Of a DNA stretch of 64,000 nucleotides, positions 1 to 9,213 are shown piece after piece. This DNA is from Corynebacterium appendicis CIP 107643. Lineage in GTDB: Bacteria; Actinomycetota; Actinomycetes; Mycobacteriales; Mycobacteriaceae. The stretch's first letter is position 1, and the number at the start of each line of letters is the position of its first letter. Below the pieces are notes generated by a model. That model was not told the DNA's origin. It was given only the letters and a program-made list of their open reading frames with translations, and searched no databases. The position numbers and the translations under genes are program-made. Location: NCBI RefSeq assembly GCF_030408415.1, contig NZ_CP046976.1, positions 1,488,001 through 1,552,000 on the forward strand, read 5' to 3'.

Positions 1-69
1 CTCGATGCTATCGGGCACGGTGCGAATCGGGGTGGGCTTTCCGGGGGTCAGTTTTCCGCGAGTGTTCAT
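1..69 (-). CDS. map: Methionine aminopeptidase type I, N-terminal fragment (cut by window edge)
   Basis: Only the first 23 codons are present, reading leftward from ATG at 69-67 and running off the window. The residues (MNTRGKLTPGKPTPIRTVPD) resemble the proline-rich N-terminal extension of actinobacterial MetAP1, which carries an SH3-binding-like PxxP segment before the catalytic domain. The gene next to the penicillin-binding lipoprotein and ispG is a map gene in related genomes, which supports the call. No catalytic residues are in view, so the assignment rests on the N-terminus and synteny. Confidence 0.6.
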   Translation of the reverse strand, partial: MNTRGKLTPGKPTPIRTVPDSIE

Positions 70-135
70 GCGGACCATGCTAGTCCCCGGCTGTTGGCCG
101 CATGATTCGGCTCCGTCCTACTGCTGCGGCTGCGG

Positions 136-1962
136 TTACGGCTTCGGCGCGCCCGCCTCGTCGATATTGCGCAGCATCGCGTCGGTGACGGAGACTGCGG
201 CCTCGGATCCGCCGCCCATGACGATGAGCGTGGCGAAGGCGATGTCGTCGTCGCGGTAGCCGGTGAACCAGGAGTGGGAGCCGCCGTTGATCTCGGCCTC
301 GCCGGTCTTGCCGCGGATATCGCCGCCGGCGGTCATGCCGGCCGCGGTGCCACCGGGGCTAGTGACGGCTTTCATCATGCCACGCAGCTGGTCGATTGCG
401 GCAGGGTCGGGCGCGGAGATCTCCTCGCTGGGTTTCGTGTCGCGTCCGGAGATCAGGTACGGCATCGGGGTGGAGCCGTGGGCGGCGGTGGCAGACACCA
501 GCGCCATGCCGAACGGGCTCGCCAGGTCCAGGCCCTGTCCGTAGCCGGCTTCGGTACGGTCGAGCGGCTCCTCGCCGTCGGGAATCGATCCGGTCAAAGA
601 ATCCAGCCCGGCGATCTCGTAGTCGACGCCCAGGCCGAATTGCTTTCCGACGCTCTTCAGCTCCCCCGGCGCCAGCTTCGTCGAGATGTCGGCGAACGTC
701 GTGTTGCACGAACGCGCGAACGCTGTCTCCAACGGGACGCTGCCCATCCCGAAGCCCGCGTAGTTCGTCACCGTGCGCCCGTAGATGTCCATGGTTCCCG
801 GACACGGCACGATGGAGTCGGACACAAGGCCTTGCTTTTCGACGCCCGCCAGCGCCGTCACGATCTTGAACGTCGACCCCGGCGGGTACTGCCCCATCAT
901 GGCGGTGTTGCCGTCTTCGTCGGCGGCCTTGGTCTGCGCGACGGCGAGGATCTCCCCGGTGGACGGCCGGATCGCCACGATCATAGCTTTCTGCCCGTTG
1001 ATGGGCTCAAGGGCTTTTTCTGCGGCGGTCTGCACCTTGTGCGACAGGCTGACACTGATCGACGGAGACGGCGAGGCGTCGTGGCGCTCGATGTCCTCGA
1101 GCTCGTTGCTGTTCTCGTTGACGATCGCGATCTTCCAGCCGGCGTCGCCTTCAAGGTCGGTGCGGACTTCCTCGCCGATGCGCGCCATCATGTCTGGTGC
1201 GAAATGCGGGTCGTCGGCGACCATCGAGGCTTCCTCATTCAACCGCACACCCTGCAGGCCGCCGAGCGCACCCTCGACCGATTCGCGGGCTCCCTGGGGA
1301 ATCATAGCGACGGAGAAGACGCCGGTGGCGTCGTCAAGCTGCTTCTCGAGCTCGTCCGCATCGCGCGTGGGCACAGCCGGATCCTGCTCGTGCGCCGTAC
1401 CCAACGCCTGCGAAATCGCGGCGGACGTGTTCGCTGTCTCCCCCACCGCATTCGTGTCCACGAGCAGACGGTAGGCAACGCCCGGGCTCAGCAGCGCCAC
1501 ACCGTCCGACGACACCACGCTCGCCTGGTCCGCCGGCACCGTCCGCAGCTCCAGGTGCTGGTTCGCGCCCAGTCGCGGATGCAGGATGGACGGCTGCCAG
1601 CGCACCGTCCAATCCTCGTTCTGCTGCGTCAGGGTCATCGACGCGTCGTAGCGCACGTGGCGGTCGCGCGGCAGCGCCCAGTCCAGTGTGTAGTGCGCGG
1701 TGGCCAGGTTCTCCTGCTGGTCCACCGCATTCAGTGTCGCGGTGACCCCCTCCGCCTGCAGACCGCCGACGGAGGACGACAGGGAATCGGTAGCTTTGGA
1801 AGGGTCGTCGATAAGCGTGCCGATGTGCTCGTAGTCGAAGCGCGTCAACGCCTCCAAGAAGTCTTGCGCGACGGGCTCCGCGGGATTCGGCTTCGGCGTG
1901 CACGCGACCGCGCCCAACGCGATAGAAAGGACCGCAAGCAGCGCCGAAAGCCGAGTTTTCAT
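136..1962 (-). CDS. Penicillin-binding lipoprotein (MecA-N/NTF2-like plus transpeptidase)
   Basis: 608 residues. The N-terminus is a lipoprotein signal peptide with a Cys after ALGAVA at about residue 21. It is followed by an NTF2-like MecA_N domain (about 30-140), a PBP dimerisation region and a transpeptidase domain. Active-site motifs are visible: SxxK as STFK in PGSTFK, SxN as SCN, and KTG in GKTGEAE. It should cross-link peptidoglycan outside the membrane, anchored by lipid, like M. tuberculosis Rv2864c. It lies between map and ispG, as in relatives. The only odd point is that it ends close to the map start with no clear terminator. Confidence 0.9.
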   Translation of the reverse strand: MKTRLSALLAVLSIALGAVACTPKPNPAEPVAQDFLEALTRFDYEHIGTLIDDPSKATDSLSSSVGGLQAEGVTATLNAVDQQENLATAHYTLDWALPRDRHVRYDASMTLTQQNEDWTVRWQPSILHPRLGANQHLELRTVPADQASVVSSDGVALLSPGVAYRLLVDTNAVGETANTSAAISQALGTAHEQDPAVPTRDADELEKQLDDATGVFSVAMIPQGARESVEGALGGLQGVRLNEEASMVADDPHFAPDMMARIGEEVRTDLEGDAGWKIAIVNENSNELEDIERHDASPSPSISVSLSHKVQTAAEKALEPINGQKAMIVAIRPSTGEILAVAQTKAADEDGNTAMMGQYPPGSTFKIVTALAGVEKQGLVSDSIVPCPGTMDIYGRTVTNYAGFGMGSVPLETAFARSCNTTFADISTKLAPGELKSVGKQFGLGVDYEIAGLDSLTGSIPDGEEPLDRTEAGYGQGLDLASPFGMALVSATAAHGSTPMPYLISGRDTKPSEEISAPDPAAIDQLRGMMKAVTSPGGTAAGMTAGGDIRGKTGEAEINGGSHSWFTGYRDDDIAFATLIVMGGGSEAAVSVTDAMLRNIDEAGAPKP

Positions 1963-1988
1963 GGGCGTAAAAATAGCAGCGCCGACAT

Positions 1989-1999
1989 GCTTATCGACG
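1989..1999 (-). repeat. 11-base repeat copy 1
   Basis: Exact CGTCGATAAGC on the minus strand, in the gap between the penicillin-binding lipoprotein gene and ispG. Confidence 0.85.
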
Positions 2000-2024
2000 C
2001 TGCCACTCGCAGAACGCGCTCGTT

Positions 2025-3188
2025 CTACTTTGTAACCTTGACCTCCGCGCGGGCACCCTCGATCTCCTCGAGGCCCTCTTCTTCCGCGATGCGCTCCGCA
2101 TGCGCGATGAGTGTCTCCACGATCTTCGACTCCGGAACAGTCTCCACGACCTCGCCCTTGACGAAGATCTGGCCCTTACCGTTGCCCGACGCCACGCCGA
2201 GGTCCGCGTCTCGCGCCTCGCCCGGGCCGTTGACGACGCAGCCCATGACCGCGACGCGCAGCGGGTACTCCATGCCCTCGAGGCCGGCGGTGACCTCCTC
2301 GGCGAGCTTGTACACGTCCACCTGCGCGCGGCCGCACGACGGGCAGGAGACGATCTCCAGCTTGCGCGGGCGCAGATTAAGCGACTGGAGGATCTGGTCG
2401 CCGACCTTGATCTCCTCCACCGGGTCCGCGGACAGGGACACGCGGATCGTGTCGCCGATGCCCTCGGACAGCAGCGCGCCGAACGCGACCGACGACTTGA
2501 TCGTGCCCATGAACTTCGGGCCCGCCTCCGTCACGCCGAGGTGCAGCGGGTAATCCGTCTTCTCCGCGAGCTGGCGGTACGCCTCGACCATGAGGACCGG
2601 GTCGGAGTGCTTCACCGAGATCGCGATGTCGCCGAAGCCGTGCTCCTCGAACAGGCCGGCCTCCCAGATCGCGGATTCGACGAGCGCTTCCGGGGTGGCC
2701 TTGCCGTACTTCTCCAGCAGGCGCTTATCCAGCGAGCCGCCGTTGACGCCGATACGGATCGGAATGCCGGCGTCGCCGGCGGCCTTCGCGACTTCCTTGA
2801 CGCGGCCGTCGAACTCCTTGATGTTGCCGGGGTTGACGCGCACGGCGGCGCAGCCGGCGTCGATCGCCGCGAAGATGTATTTCGGCTGGAAGTGGATGTC
2901 CGCGATGACCGGGATCGGCGACTTCTGCGCGATCGCCGGAAGGGCCTCCGCGTCCACCGTCTTCGGGCACGCGACACGCACAATATCGCAGCCCGACGCC
3001 GTCAGCTGCGCGATCTGCTGCAGCGTGGCGTTGATGTCGTGCGTCTTCGTCGTGGTCATCGACTGCACGGAGATCGGGTGATCGGACCCCACCCCCACGT
3101 CACCGACGAAAAGCTGGCGGGTTGTGCGGCGCGGCGCGAGCGTCGGCGGCGGCCCTTCGGGAATGCCCAAACCGATAGGTTGATTCAT
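2025..3188 (-). CDS. ispG: 4-hydroxy-3-methylbut-2-enyl diphosphate synthase (flavodoxin/ferredoxin)
   Basis: 387 residues, the usual length for the bacterial two-domain IspG (GcpE). It converts MEcPP to HMBPP in the methylerythritol phosphate pathway using a [4Fe-4S] cluster. Visible are the TIM-barrel start ([12 protein letters not shown]), the conserved RVNPGNI segment, and cluster ligands in CPSCGR and in [11 protein letters not shown] near the C-terminus. dxr, another gene of the same pathway, lies two genes away with rseP between, the usual actinobacterial order. The short gap after it toward the penicillin-binding lipoprotein carries a copy of the 11-base repeat. Confidence 0.96.
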   Translation of the reverse strand: MNQPIGLGIPEGPPPTLAPRRTTRQLFVGDVGVGSDHPISVQSMTTTKTHDINATLQQIAQLTASGCDIVRVACPKTVDAEALPAIAQKSPIPVIADIHFQPKYIFAAIDAGCAAVRVNPGNIKEFDGRVKEVAKAAGDAGIPIRIGVNGGSLDKRLLEKYGKATPEALVESAIWEAGLFEEHGFGDIAISVKHSDPVLMVEAYRQLAEKTDYPLHLGVTEAGPKFMGTIKSSVAFGALLSEGIGDTIRVSLSADPVEEIKVGDQILQSLNLRPRKLEIVSCPSCGRAQVDVYKLAEEVTAGLEGMEYPLRVAVMGCVVNGPGEARDADLGVASGNGKGQIFVKGEVVETVPESKIVETLIAHAERIAEEEGLEEIEGARAEVKVTK

Positions 3189-3216
3189 GCCCCCAAGATT
3201 AACACCGCACGCAAGC

Positions 3217-3227
3217 GCTTATCGACG
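3217..3227 (-). repeat. 11-base repeat copy 2
   Basis: Exact copy in the gap between ispG and rseP. Confidence 0.85.
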
Positions 3228-3243
3228 GCCACCGCCGTCGCCC

Positions 3244-4527
3244 CTACCCGAACAGCCGCACCGGGTTGGTCACATCGGCGATCATCACGAGCACACCGAC
3301 CCCGAGCAGGAGCGCCGCCATGGAGTAGGTCAGCGGCATGAGTTTCTCGTAATTGACCGGTTCGCCGGGCGGCAGCCCGCGCAGGCGGCGGATGCGGTCG
3401 CGGACGGCCTCGTAGAGGACGACGGCGATGTGGCCGCCGTCGAGAGGCGGAAGCGGCACGAGGTTGAACAGCGCCAAGAAGAAATTCAGCGACGCGAGCA
3501 GCGAGAAGAAGACCGCCCACTGGTTCTGTTCCACGAGCTCGCCGCCGGCACGCGACGCTCCGACTACGCTGATCGGCCCTTCCACGTCGCGCTCCCCACC
3601 GAAGATCGCCGAGACCACGCCCGGGATCTTGCCCGGGAACGCGATGAGGCCCTTCACGCTCGCCGTGATCATCTCTCCCGACAACCGGCCCGCCGCCGGG
3701 CCGGCCTCGAGGGGACCGAAGCGCTTCATTGCGTCAGCCACCGGCGCATTGCCCATGCCGACCGCGCCCGCCGTGAACGGCTGCCCCTCGGCGTCGAGGC
3801 GCACGACCTCGTCGAGCTGGACAGGAATGTCGAGGCGGGTGCTGTCCTCTGCGTCCGCATCTGCTGCTCCCGCGTCGCCCTCTGCGCCAACGCCAGCGCT
3901 GCCCGCGCCGCCGCTGCGGCGCTCGATGCCGAGCACGATCGTCTCTCCGGGGCGCTCCATCACGTAGTCGCGCAGCTCCACAAAGGACGCAAGCTCTTCA
4001 CCATCGACGGTCAGGATGCGGTCGCCGGTGCGGACGCCGGCGGCAGCGGCGGGGCCGTCGCCGGTGCAGTCGGCAAGCGAGGTCTCATCCACCTGGTCGG
4101 AGGTGCACGTCAGCTCGCCCACGGTCGGCGTGCGGTCGGCGTACGGATTCGGGATCCCGGACGACACAGCGAGCAGGTAGATCACCATGAAGCCGAGCAG
4201 AAGGTTCATCACGATGCCGCCGCTCATCACCGCCACTCGCTGCCACCACGGCTTGCGGTACATCGCCCGCGGTTCCTCTTCCGGCGTCAGCGGATCCATT
4301 GCGGTCATGCCCGCGATGTCGCAGAACCCGCCAAACGGAAGCGCCGCAATGCCATATTCGGTCTCTCCTCGCTTCACCGACGCCACGGTCGGCCCGAAGC
4401 CCAGGAAGAACCGCCGCACCCGCATCCCGAAGGCCTTGGCAGTGAGCATGTGGCCCGCCTCGTGCAGTGCGATCGACAGTGCGATGCACAGCGCGAACAG
4501 CACAATGCCGAAGACGAATGCGGGCAT
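3244..4527 (-). CDS. rseP: Site-2 membrane metalloprotease (RseP/Rip1 type)
   Basis: 427 residues with four predicted membrane segments. The zinc motif HEAGH is at residues 22-26 in the first membrane helix, and the second metal-ligand motif PLPPLDGGH is near residue 360. A single PDZ domain lies between (about 150-250, with the GVRTGDRIL core). The family cleaves anti-sigma factors and other membrane substrates within the bilayer; the M. tuberculosis orthologue is Rip1 (Rv2869c). It contains a Gly/Ala/Asp-rich insertion near residues 205-225 that looks non-essential. The gene follows dxr after 18 bases and is probably co-transcribed with it. Confidence 0.93.
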   Translation of the reverse strand: MPAFVFGIVLFALCIALSIALHEAGHMLTAKAFGMRVRRFFLGFGPTVASVKRGETEYGIAALPFGGFCDIAGMTAMDPLTPEEEPRAMYRKPWWQRVAVMSGGIVMNLLLGFMVIYLLAVSSGIPNPYADRTPTVGELTCTSDQVDETSLADCTGDGPAAAAGVRTGDRILTVDGEELASFVELRDYVMERPGETIVLGIERRSGGAGSAGVGAEGDAGAADADAEDSTRLDIPVQLDEVVRLDAEGQPFTAGAVGMGNAPVADAMKRFGPLEAGPAAGRLSGEMITASVKGLIAFPGKIPGVVSAIFGGERDVEGPISVVGASRAGGELVEQNQWAVFFSLLASLNFFLALFNLVPLPPLDGGHIAVVLYEAVRDRIRRLRGLPPGEPVNYEKLMPLTYSMAALLLGVGVLVMIADVTNPVRLFG

Positions 4528-4545
4528 GGGTGGGGGCTTTCTGGG

Positions 4546-5697
4546 TTAGGAGGTGGCGTCGATAAGCAAATTGGCGTGGCGGCGCGCCCGCGTTTCCACC
4601 TCGACGATTTCGTCGAACGTCGACGGTACCACCGCGTAACCCGACGCTGAATCGAGCACATCGGCGACGATGTCGACGATCTGCGGGAAGTGAATCCGGC
4701 CCGCCAGGAATGCCGCCGCAGCCTCCTCGTTCGCCGCGTTGTACACCGCCGGGAACGTCCCGCGCGCCGCCGCGACCTCGCGCGCGAGGCGCACCGCGGA
4801 AAAGACCGACTCGTCGAGCGGCTCGAAGCGCCAGTCAGAAGCGTTGCGGAAATCCAGCGCCGGCTGCGCGCCCGCCACGCGCCCGGGCCACGCGAGCGCA
4901 TGCGCGATCGGCATCTTCATCGACGGCGGCGAGGCCTGCGCGATCGTGGCGCCGTCGGTGAACGTCACCATCGAGTGCACGATCGACTGCGGGTGCACCA
5001 CTACATCAATAATGTCCGGGGAAATGCCAAACAGTAGGGTCGCCTCGATGAGCTCGAGGCCCTTGTTCACCATCGTCGCGGAGTTGAGCGTGTTCATCTG
5101 CCCCATCGACCACGTCGGGTGCGCAGCGGCCTGTTCGGGCGTGACGTCCCACATTTGCTCGCGCGTCCAGCCGCGGAACGGCCCGCCGGAAGCGGTGAGC
5201 ACGTACCGGTCGACATCGTCGGCGCGACCCGCACGCAGGCATTGCGCCATTGCGGAGTGCTCGGAATCGACGGGCACGATCTCGCCGCCTTTCGCGGTGA
5301 CGAGGTCGCCGCCCGCAACCAACGATTCCTTGTTCGCGAGGGCGAGAACGGCGCCGCGATCCAGTGTGGCCAGCGTCGACGCCAGGCCCAGAGAGCCCAC
5401 GAGCGCGTTGAGCACCACGTCCGCATCAATGTCGCGCACGAGCTCCTCCGCCGCGTGCTCACCCGCGCGCACAGGCTCGCCGAGAGCTTCCGCGACGACA
5501 TCAGCGGCACTTCGCTTAGCGACGCCCACCTGATCCCCCTTCAGCCCCCACCTCTCCGCTTGAGCGATGACGGCCTGCGGGTCCGACCCTCCGGCGGCGA
5601 TACCGACGACCTCGAACTGCCCGGGCGCCGCGTCGATCACCTCCAGCGCCTGCGTGCCGATCGACCCGGTGGACCCCAAAATGAGAACTTTTCGCAC
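4546..5697 (-). CDS. dxr: 1-deoxy-D-xylulose 5-phosphate reductoisomerase
   Basis: 383 residues from the GTG at 5697, chosen because the protein then begins directly with the NADPH-binding [12 protein letters not shown] motif. The frame is open to 5748, but the extra 17 residues look non-native. Family motifs include NKESLVAGG, the metal and substrate-binding DSEHSA, and SGGPFRGW. It catalyses rearrangement and reduction of DXP to MEP in isoprenoid synthesis. The last residues (LLIDATS) are encoded across a copy of the 11-base repeat at 4557-4567. It lies upstream of rseP on the same strand. Confidence 0.94.
   Translation of the reverse strand: MRKVLILGSTGSIGTQALEVIDAAPGQFEVVGIAAGGSDPQAVIAQAERWGLKGDQVGVAKRSAADVVAEALGEPVRAGEHAAEELVRDIDADVVLNALVGSLGLASTLATLDRGAVLALANKESLVAGGDLVTAKGGEIVPVDSEHSAMAQCLRAGRADDVDRYVLTASGGPFRGWTREQMWDVTPEQAAAHPTWSMGQMNTLNSATMVNKGLELIEATLLFGISPDIIDVVVHPQSIVHSMVTFTDGATIAQASPPSMKMPIAHALAWPGRVAGAQPALDFRNASDWRFEPLDESVFSAVRLAREVAAARGTFPAVYNAANEEAAAAFLAGRIHFPQIVDIVADVLDSASGYAVVPSTFDEIVEVETRARRHANLLIDATS
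4557..4567 (+). repeat. 11-base repeat copy 3
   Basis: Exact copy across the last codons of dxr, encoding Leu-Ile-Asp on the minus strand. Confidence 0.8.
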
Positions 5698-5844
5698 CGC
5701 TCTATTCTCACACACCGCGTGTGGTCTTCGTCCCGGCGCCGCCAGCACCTGAGTGCGGTGGCTGTAGCCCCGGGGTCAAACGAACGTTTGCCGGCAGCCG
5801 ACTTTCGGGGGGATGAATCGCGGCGCGCGGAACGGGTGTGCCAA

Positions 5845-5850
5845 TATAAT
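5845..5850 (+). promoter_or_regulatory. Probable -10 box of the DUF2631 gene
   Basis: A perfect TATAAT lies 34 bases upstream of the GTG start of the DUF2631 gene. No good -35 hexamer is seen, which is common in Corynebacterium. An AAGGAG ribosome binding site follows at about 5871-5876. Confidence 0.6.
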
Positions 5851-5883
5851 GGGCAAGAACTGATTTCACGCAAGGAGTGTGCT

Positions 5884-6435
5884 GTGAGCGCTAAGGACGA
5901 TGCACCCCAGGTGTACAACGGTGTTTCCGAGGCCGATGTCCCGTCGGCGAAGCTCGGTTGGAGCGAGCTGACGCCGAAGACCATTCAGATTGCCGGCTGG
6001 ATTTCTGTGCTGTTCCTGCTTGGCTACAACTTCGGTAACCACCGCGGCCACGTCGAGACGATCTGGCTGCTGTCTATCGCAGCTTTGATCGCCATCGGCC
6101 TGATCCTGTTCGCGCTGCGTCCGGAGCTGTCCCAGGTGCGCACCCTGACCGCGCACAACAAGCCGGAAGGCCACGTCGAGCCGAACTGGACTTATGAGCA
6201 GCACACGCTGACCGGCCGCTACGCAGAGCTGTCCGACAGCCAACTGCGCGCCCTCAACATCGACCCGGCCACAGTGCACACCGCACGCGGCGCACACGAG
6301 CTGCAGGGCGCCCACGCTGCCCCGGCACACGCTGCGCAGACCCACGCCGACCACCTCTCTCACGGCGAGGACATCGCCGCACCGGAAATCCCGAACGTGC
6401 GGGAGACCCTTCGGGTGGAAGAGGATCGGCGCTAA
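5884..6435 (+). CDS. DUF2631 membrane protein
   Basis: 183 residues starting at GTG 5884, eight bases after a good AAGGAG site. Two hydrophobic helices span about residues 33-50 and 60-78 with a short polar turn (NFGNHRGHVET), which is the DUF2631 core. A hydrophilic Ala/His-rich C-terminal tail follows (about 105-183). The gene occupies the same position as Rv2876 relative to dxr and rlmN. The function of the family is unknown; an inner-membrane location is inferred from the helices. It is convergent with rlmN and shares a terminator hairpin with it. Confidence 0.8.
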   Translation: MSAKDDAPQVYNGVSEADVPSAKLGWSELTPKTIQIAGWISVLFLLGYNFGNHRGHVETIWLLSIAALIAIGLILFALRPELSQVRTLTAHNKPEGHVEPNWTYEQHTLTGRYAELSDSQLRALNIDPATVHTARGAHELQGAHAAPAHAAQTHADHLSHGEDIAAPEIPNVRETLRVEEDRR

Positions 6436-6442
6436 AAGGCAA

Positions 6443-6453
6443 CGTCGATAAGC
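6443..6453 (+). repeat. 11-base repeat copy 4
   Basis: Exact copy just before the bidirectional terminator between the DUF2631 gene and rlmN. Confidence 0.85.
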
Positions 6454-6456
6454 GGA

Positions 6457-6491
6457 AAGCTCCGGGGACCAACTGGTCGCCCGGAGCTTTT
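6457..6491. terminator. Bidirectional terminator between DUF2631 gene and rlmN
   Basis: A perfect 10-base stem AAGCTCCGGG / CCCGGAGCTT (6457-6466 and 6480-6489) followed by T residues on the plus strand. It sits between two convergent genes. A copy of the 11-base repeat ends four bases before the stem. Confidence 0.85.
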
Positions 6492-6492
6492 G

Positions 6493-7602
6493 CTATGCGC
6501 CCGCTTGTTTCTCGTCGGCCGCGAGCTGGCCGCACGCCGCCGCGATCTCCTGGCCCTTCGTGTCGCGCACCGTGCAGGTGACACCCTGGGCGATGACGCG
6601 GCGGACGAACTCGTCCTGGCGCTCGCGCGGCGAGGCGTCCCACTTCGAGCCCGGCGTCGGATTGAGCGGGATCAGGTTGACGTGGACGAGGGGGCCGAGT
6701 GCGTCGTGAAGCTTGCGGCCCAGCATGTCCGCGCGGAAATCGTGGTCGTTGATGTCGCGGATGAGCGCGTACTCGATCGACACGCGGCGGCCCGTTTGGT
6801 CCGCGTAATAGCGCGCGGACGTGAGGACGTCCTCCACGCTGAAGCGGTTGTTCATGGGCACGAGGCTGTCGCGCAACTCGTCGTCCGGCGTGTGGAGGGA
6901 CACCGCGAGGGTGACGTTGAGCCCCTCATCCGCGAGCTTGCGGATCGCGGGGGCGAGCCCGACCGTGGAGACCGTGACGTTGCGCTGCGAAATGCCGAAA
7001 CCTTGCGGCGCTGGCGAAACGATTTGGCGCACTGCGGACACGACGCGCTTGTAGTTCGCCAGCGGCTCGCCCATGCCCATGAAGACGACGTTGGTCAGGC
7101 GGCCGCCTTCAGCCTCCATCATCGCGGCGGCCTCGCGGACCTGGTCGACGATCTCCGCCGTGGACAAGTTACGGTCCAGACCGCCCTGACCCGTGGCACA
7201 GAACGGGCACGCCATGCCGCAGCCGGCCTGCGACGAGATGCACAGGGTCGCGCGGCCCGGATAGCGCATTAGGACCGACTCGAGCAGGATGCCGTCGTGC
7301 AGGCGCCACAGTGTCTTGGTGGTGTCGCCCTCGTCGGTCTCGACGGTGCGCACCGGGGTGAGCAGGCGCGGGAAGAGCGCGTCCTTGACGGCTTGGCGTT
7401 GCGCGGCCGGCAAATCCGTCATCGTCGACGGGTCGGCCTCGAAGCGCCCGTAATAGTGGCGGGCGATCTGGTCGGCGCGGAACTTGGGCAGGCCGAGGTC
7501 GGCGAGGGCGTCGATACGCTCCTGCGCATTCAGGTCGGCGAAGTGCTTCGGCGGCATCCCGCGCTTCGGCGAGATCAACTGGATTGTGGGAACATCACTC
7601 AT
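6493..7602 (-). CDS. rlmN: Dual-specificity 23S rRNA/tRNA adenine C2-methyltransferase (radical SAM)
   Basis: 369 residues from ATG at 7602, which has GGGG seven bases upstream; a second ATG at 7614 lacks a ribosome site. The radical SAM cluster motif CxxxCxxC is present as CGMACPFC, followed by ATGQGG. The SAM-binding GMGEPLANY and the second catalytic Cys region near the C-terminus ([12 protein letters not shown]) also match RlmN. The enzyme methylates A2503 of 23S rRNA and A37 of some tRNAs. It is downstream of cdsA, as in other actinobacteria. Confidence 0.95.
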   Translation of the reverse strand: MSDVPTIQLISPKRGMPPKHFADLNAQERIDALADLGLPKFRADQIARHYYGRFEADPSTMTDLPAAQRQAVKDALFPRLLTPVRTVETDEGDTTKTLWRLHDGILLESVLMRYPGRATLCISSQAGCGMACPFCATGQGGLDRNLSTAEIVDQVREAAAMMEAEGGRLTNVVFMGMGEPLANYKRVVSAVRQIVSPAPQGFGISQRNVTVSTVGLAPAIRKLADEGLNVTLAVSLHTPDDELRDSLVPMNNRFSVEDVLTSARYYADQTGRRVSIEYALIRDINDHDFRADMLGRKLHDALGPLVHVNLIPLNPTPGSKWDASPRERQDEFVRRVIAQGVTCTVRDTKGQEIAAACGQLAADEKQAGA

Positions 7603-7660
7603 GGCGTGCCCCATTCTGGCACGTCGAAGCGCCGTTTTCTAATTCCTGTGTCCGCCGCGG

Positions 7661-8557
7661 CTACAGGACCACGACGTTCATCAGCAGCCAGGTGGCTGCG
7701 GCGGCGGGAAGAATGCCGTCGATGCGGTCCATCAGGCCGCCGTGGCCCGGCAACAACCCCGACATGTCTTTGAGGCCGAGCTCGCGCTTGAACTGGCTTT
7801 CCACGAGGTCGCCAAGCGTTGCGCACACGACGATGCCGAGGCCGAAGACGAGACCCGCCCACCACTCGCTGTCGAGCAGGTAGATGCCGCTGAGCACGCC
7901 CGCGACCGCGCCGAATGCCACCGATCCCGCGAAGCCCTCCCACGATTTCTTCGGGCTGACCGCCGGCGCCATCGGGTGGGAGCCGAACAGAACGCCGATG
8001 ACGTACCCTCCCACGTCGGAGGCGACGACGCACAAAATGAACGTGACGATGAAATAGCTGCCCGTCACGTGCCCCGTCTCGAGACGCGAAATCATCGCGG
8101 CGAACGAGCCGAACAGGCCGATCCACACGAGAATGAAGATGCTCACCGCTGTATCGCGCAGATAGTTGCGCGGCGGGGTGTGGCGGCCGTGGAAGAACAG
8201 GCGCGCGAACATTATCGTCAGCGAGCTGATCGTGAACGTGGCCAGCAGCCCGGGGTAGCTGAATTGCCACGTCGAGATGATCATGCATAGCCCGAGCACG
8301 ATCACGACGAAGCGGTAGACGCCGTAACCGTTCTCGCGCAGGCGGGTGAGCACCTCCCACATGCCCAGCGCGGCGGCGGCGCACACGACCGGGTACCACA
8401 TGACGGGCCCGACGTAGGTAGCCACCAGTACGAGGGCGGCGAGTGCGACTCCCACGGCAATCGCGGCGGACAGGTTGCGGCCGGCGGAGTTCTTCGGACG
8501 CGGCAGCTGCACACGCCGAGAGTGCACCGCATCGAGCGGTTCGCGGGAGTCGGCCAC
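7661..8557 (-). CDS. cdsA: Phosphatidate cytidylyltransferase
   Basis: 298 residues, mostly membrane helices after a basic 25-residue N-terminus. The CDP-diglyceride synthetase signature is near the C-terminus, with SPKKSWEG and then GLLPGHGGLMDRIDG. It makes CDP-diacylglycerol from phosphatidate and CTP, the precursor of phosphatidylinositol, cardiolipin and phosphatidylglycerol. The GTG start lies three bases after the frr stop with CGAGG upstream inside frr, so frr and cdsA are probably translated from one message. Confidence 0.94.
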   Translation of the reverse strand: MADSREPLDAVHSRRVQLPRPKNSAGRNLSAAIAVGVALAALVLVATYVGPVMWYPVVCAAAALGMWEVLTRLRENGYGVYRFVVIVLGLCMIISTWQFSYPGLLATFTISSLTIMFARLFFHGRHTPPRNYLRDTAVSIFILVWIGLFGSFAAMISRLETGHVTGSYFIVTFILCVVASDVGGYVIGVLFGSHPMAPAVSPKKSWEGFAGSVAFGAVAGVLSGIYLLDSEWWAGLVFGLGIVVCATLGDLVESQFKRELGLKDMSGLLPGHGGLMDRIDGILPAAAATWLLMNVVVL

Positions 8558-8560
8558 GGT

Positions 8561-9118
8561 TTAGACCTCGAGGAGTTCGGCTTCTTTGCGGGAAACCAGC
8601 TCGTCAACCTGCTCGACGTACTTGGAGGTGGTCTTGTCCAGTTCCTTTTCGGCTGCGGTGACTTCGTCCTCGCCGGCATCGCCGTCCTTCTGGATCTTCT
8701 TCAGCGCGTCCATGCCGGAGCGGCGGACGTTGCGGATGGCGATCTTGCCGTCTTCACCCTTGGCCTTGGCCTGCTTGACTAGGTCGCGGCGGCGCTCCTC
8801 GGTGAGCTGCGGGATGGTGACACGGATGACGTTGCCGTCGTCAGTGGGGTTGACGCCGAGGTCGGAGTTGCGGATCGCGTTCTCGATCTCGCCCAGGGTG
8901 GACGGATCGAACGGCTTGATCAGCAGCATGCGCGGCTCAGGCACGGACACGGTGGCCATCTGGTTGATGGGGGTGGGAGCACCGTAGAAGTCGGCCATGA
9001 CGCCGTTGAACATGGCGGGGTTGGCGCGTCCGGTTCGAATCGTGACCAGTTCGTTGCGGGTGTGCTCTACGGAGCTGGTCATGCGCTCCTCGGCGTCGAG
9101 AAGTACGTCGTCGATCAT
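8561..9118 (-). CDS. frr: Ribosome recycling factor
   Basis: 185 residues, exactly the family length, starting at ATG 9118 ([13 protein letters not shown]) with AAAGGA about eight bases upstream. A reading frame open to 9184 adds 22 unrelated residues and is not used. Conserved features include VRTGRANP-like [12 protein letters not shown], the PxxxIxxxA-like segment and the C-terminal helix [14 protein letters not shown]. The protein splits post-termination ribosomes together with EF-G. Usually frr directly follows pyrH; here an amidase and a transporter gene separate them. Confidence 0.97.
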   Translation of the reverse strand: MIDDVLLDAEERMTSSVEHTRNELVTIRTGRANPAMFNGVMADFYGAPTPINQMATVSVPEPRMLLIKPFDPSTLGEIENAIRNSDLGVNPTDDGNVIRVTIPQLTEERRRDLVKQAKAKGEDGKIAIRNVRRSGMDALKKIQKDGDAGEDEVTAAEKELDKTTSKYVEQVDELVSRKEAELLEV

Positions 9119-9163
9119 CTTGTCATCCTTTCGCTTTGTCTCCATCCAATCTAGCAGCGCGCC

Positions 9164-9174
9164 GCTTATCGACG
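9164..9174 (-). repeat. 11-base repeat copy 5
   Basis: Exact copy in the divergent gap between frr and the amidase gene. Confidence 0.85.
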
Positions 9175-9213
9175 AACGCCCCATTCCCCTTTCCCCCTAC
9201 ACTATGAACCACC

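Noticed and set aside
274..2553. A 759-codon plus-strand open frame across the penicillin-binding protein gene and ispG
   Set aside because: It spans two genes and an intergenic gap and has no recognisable domain.
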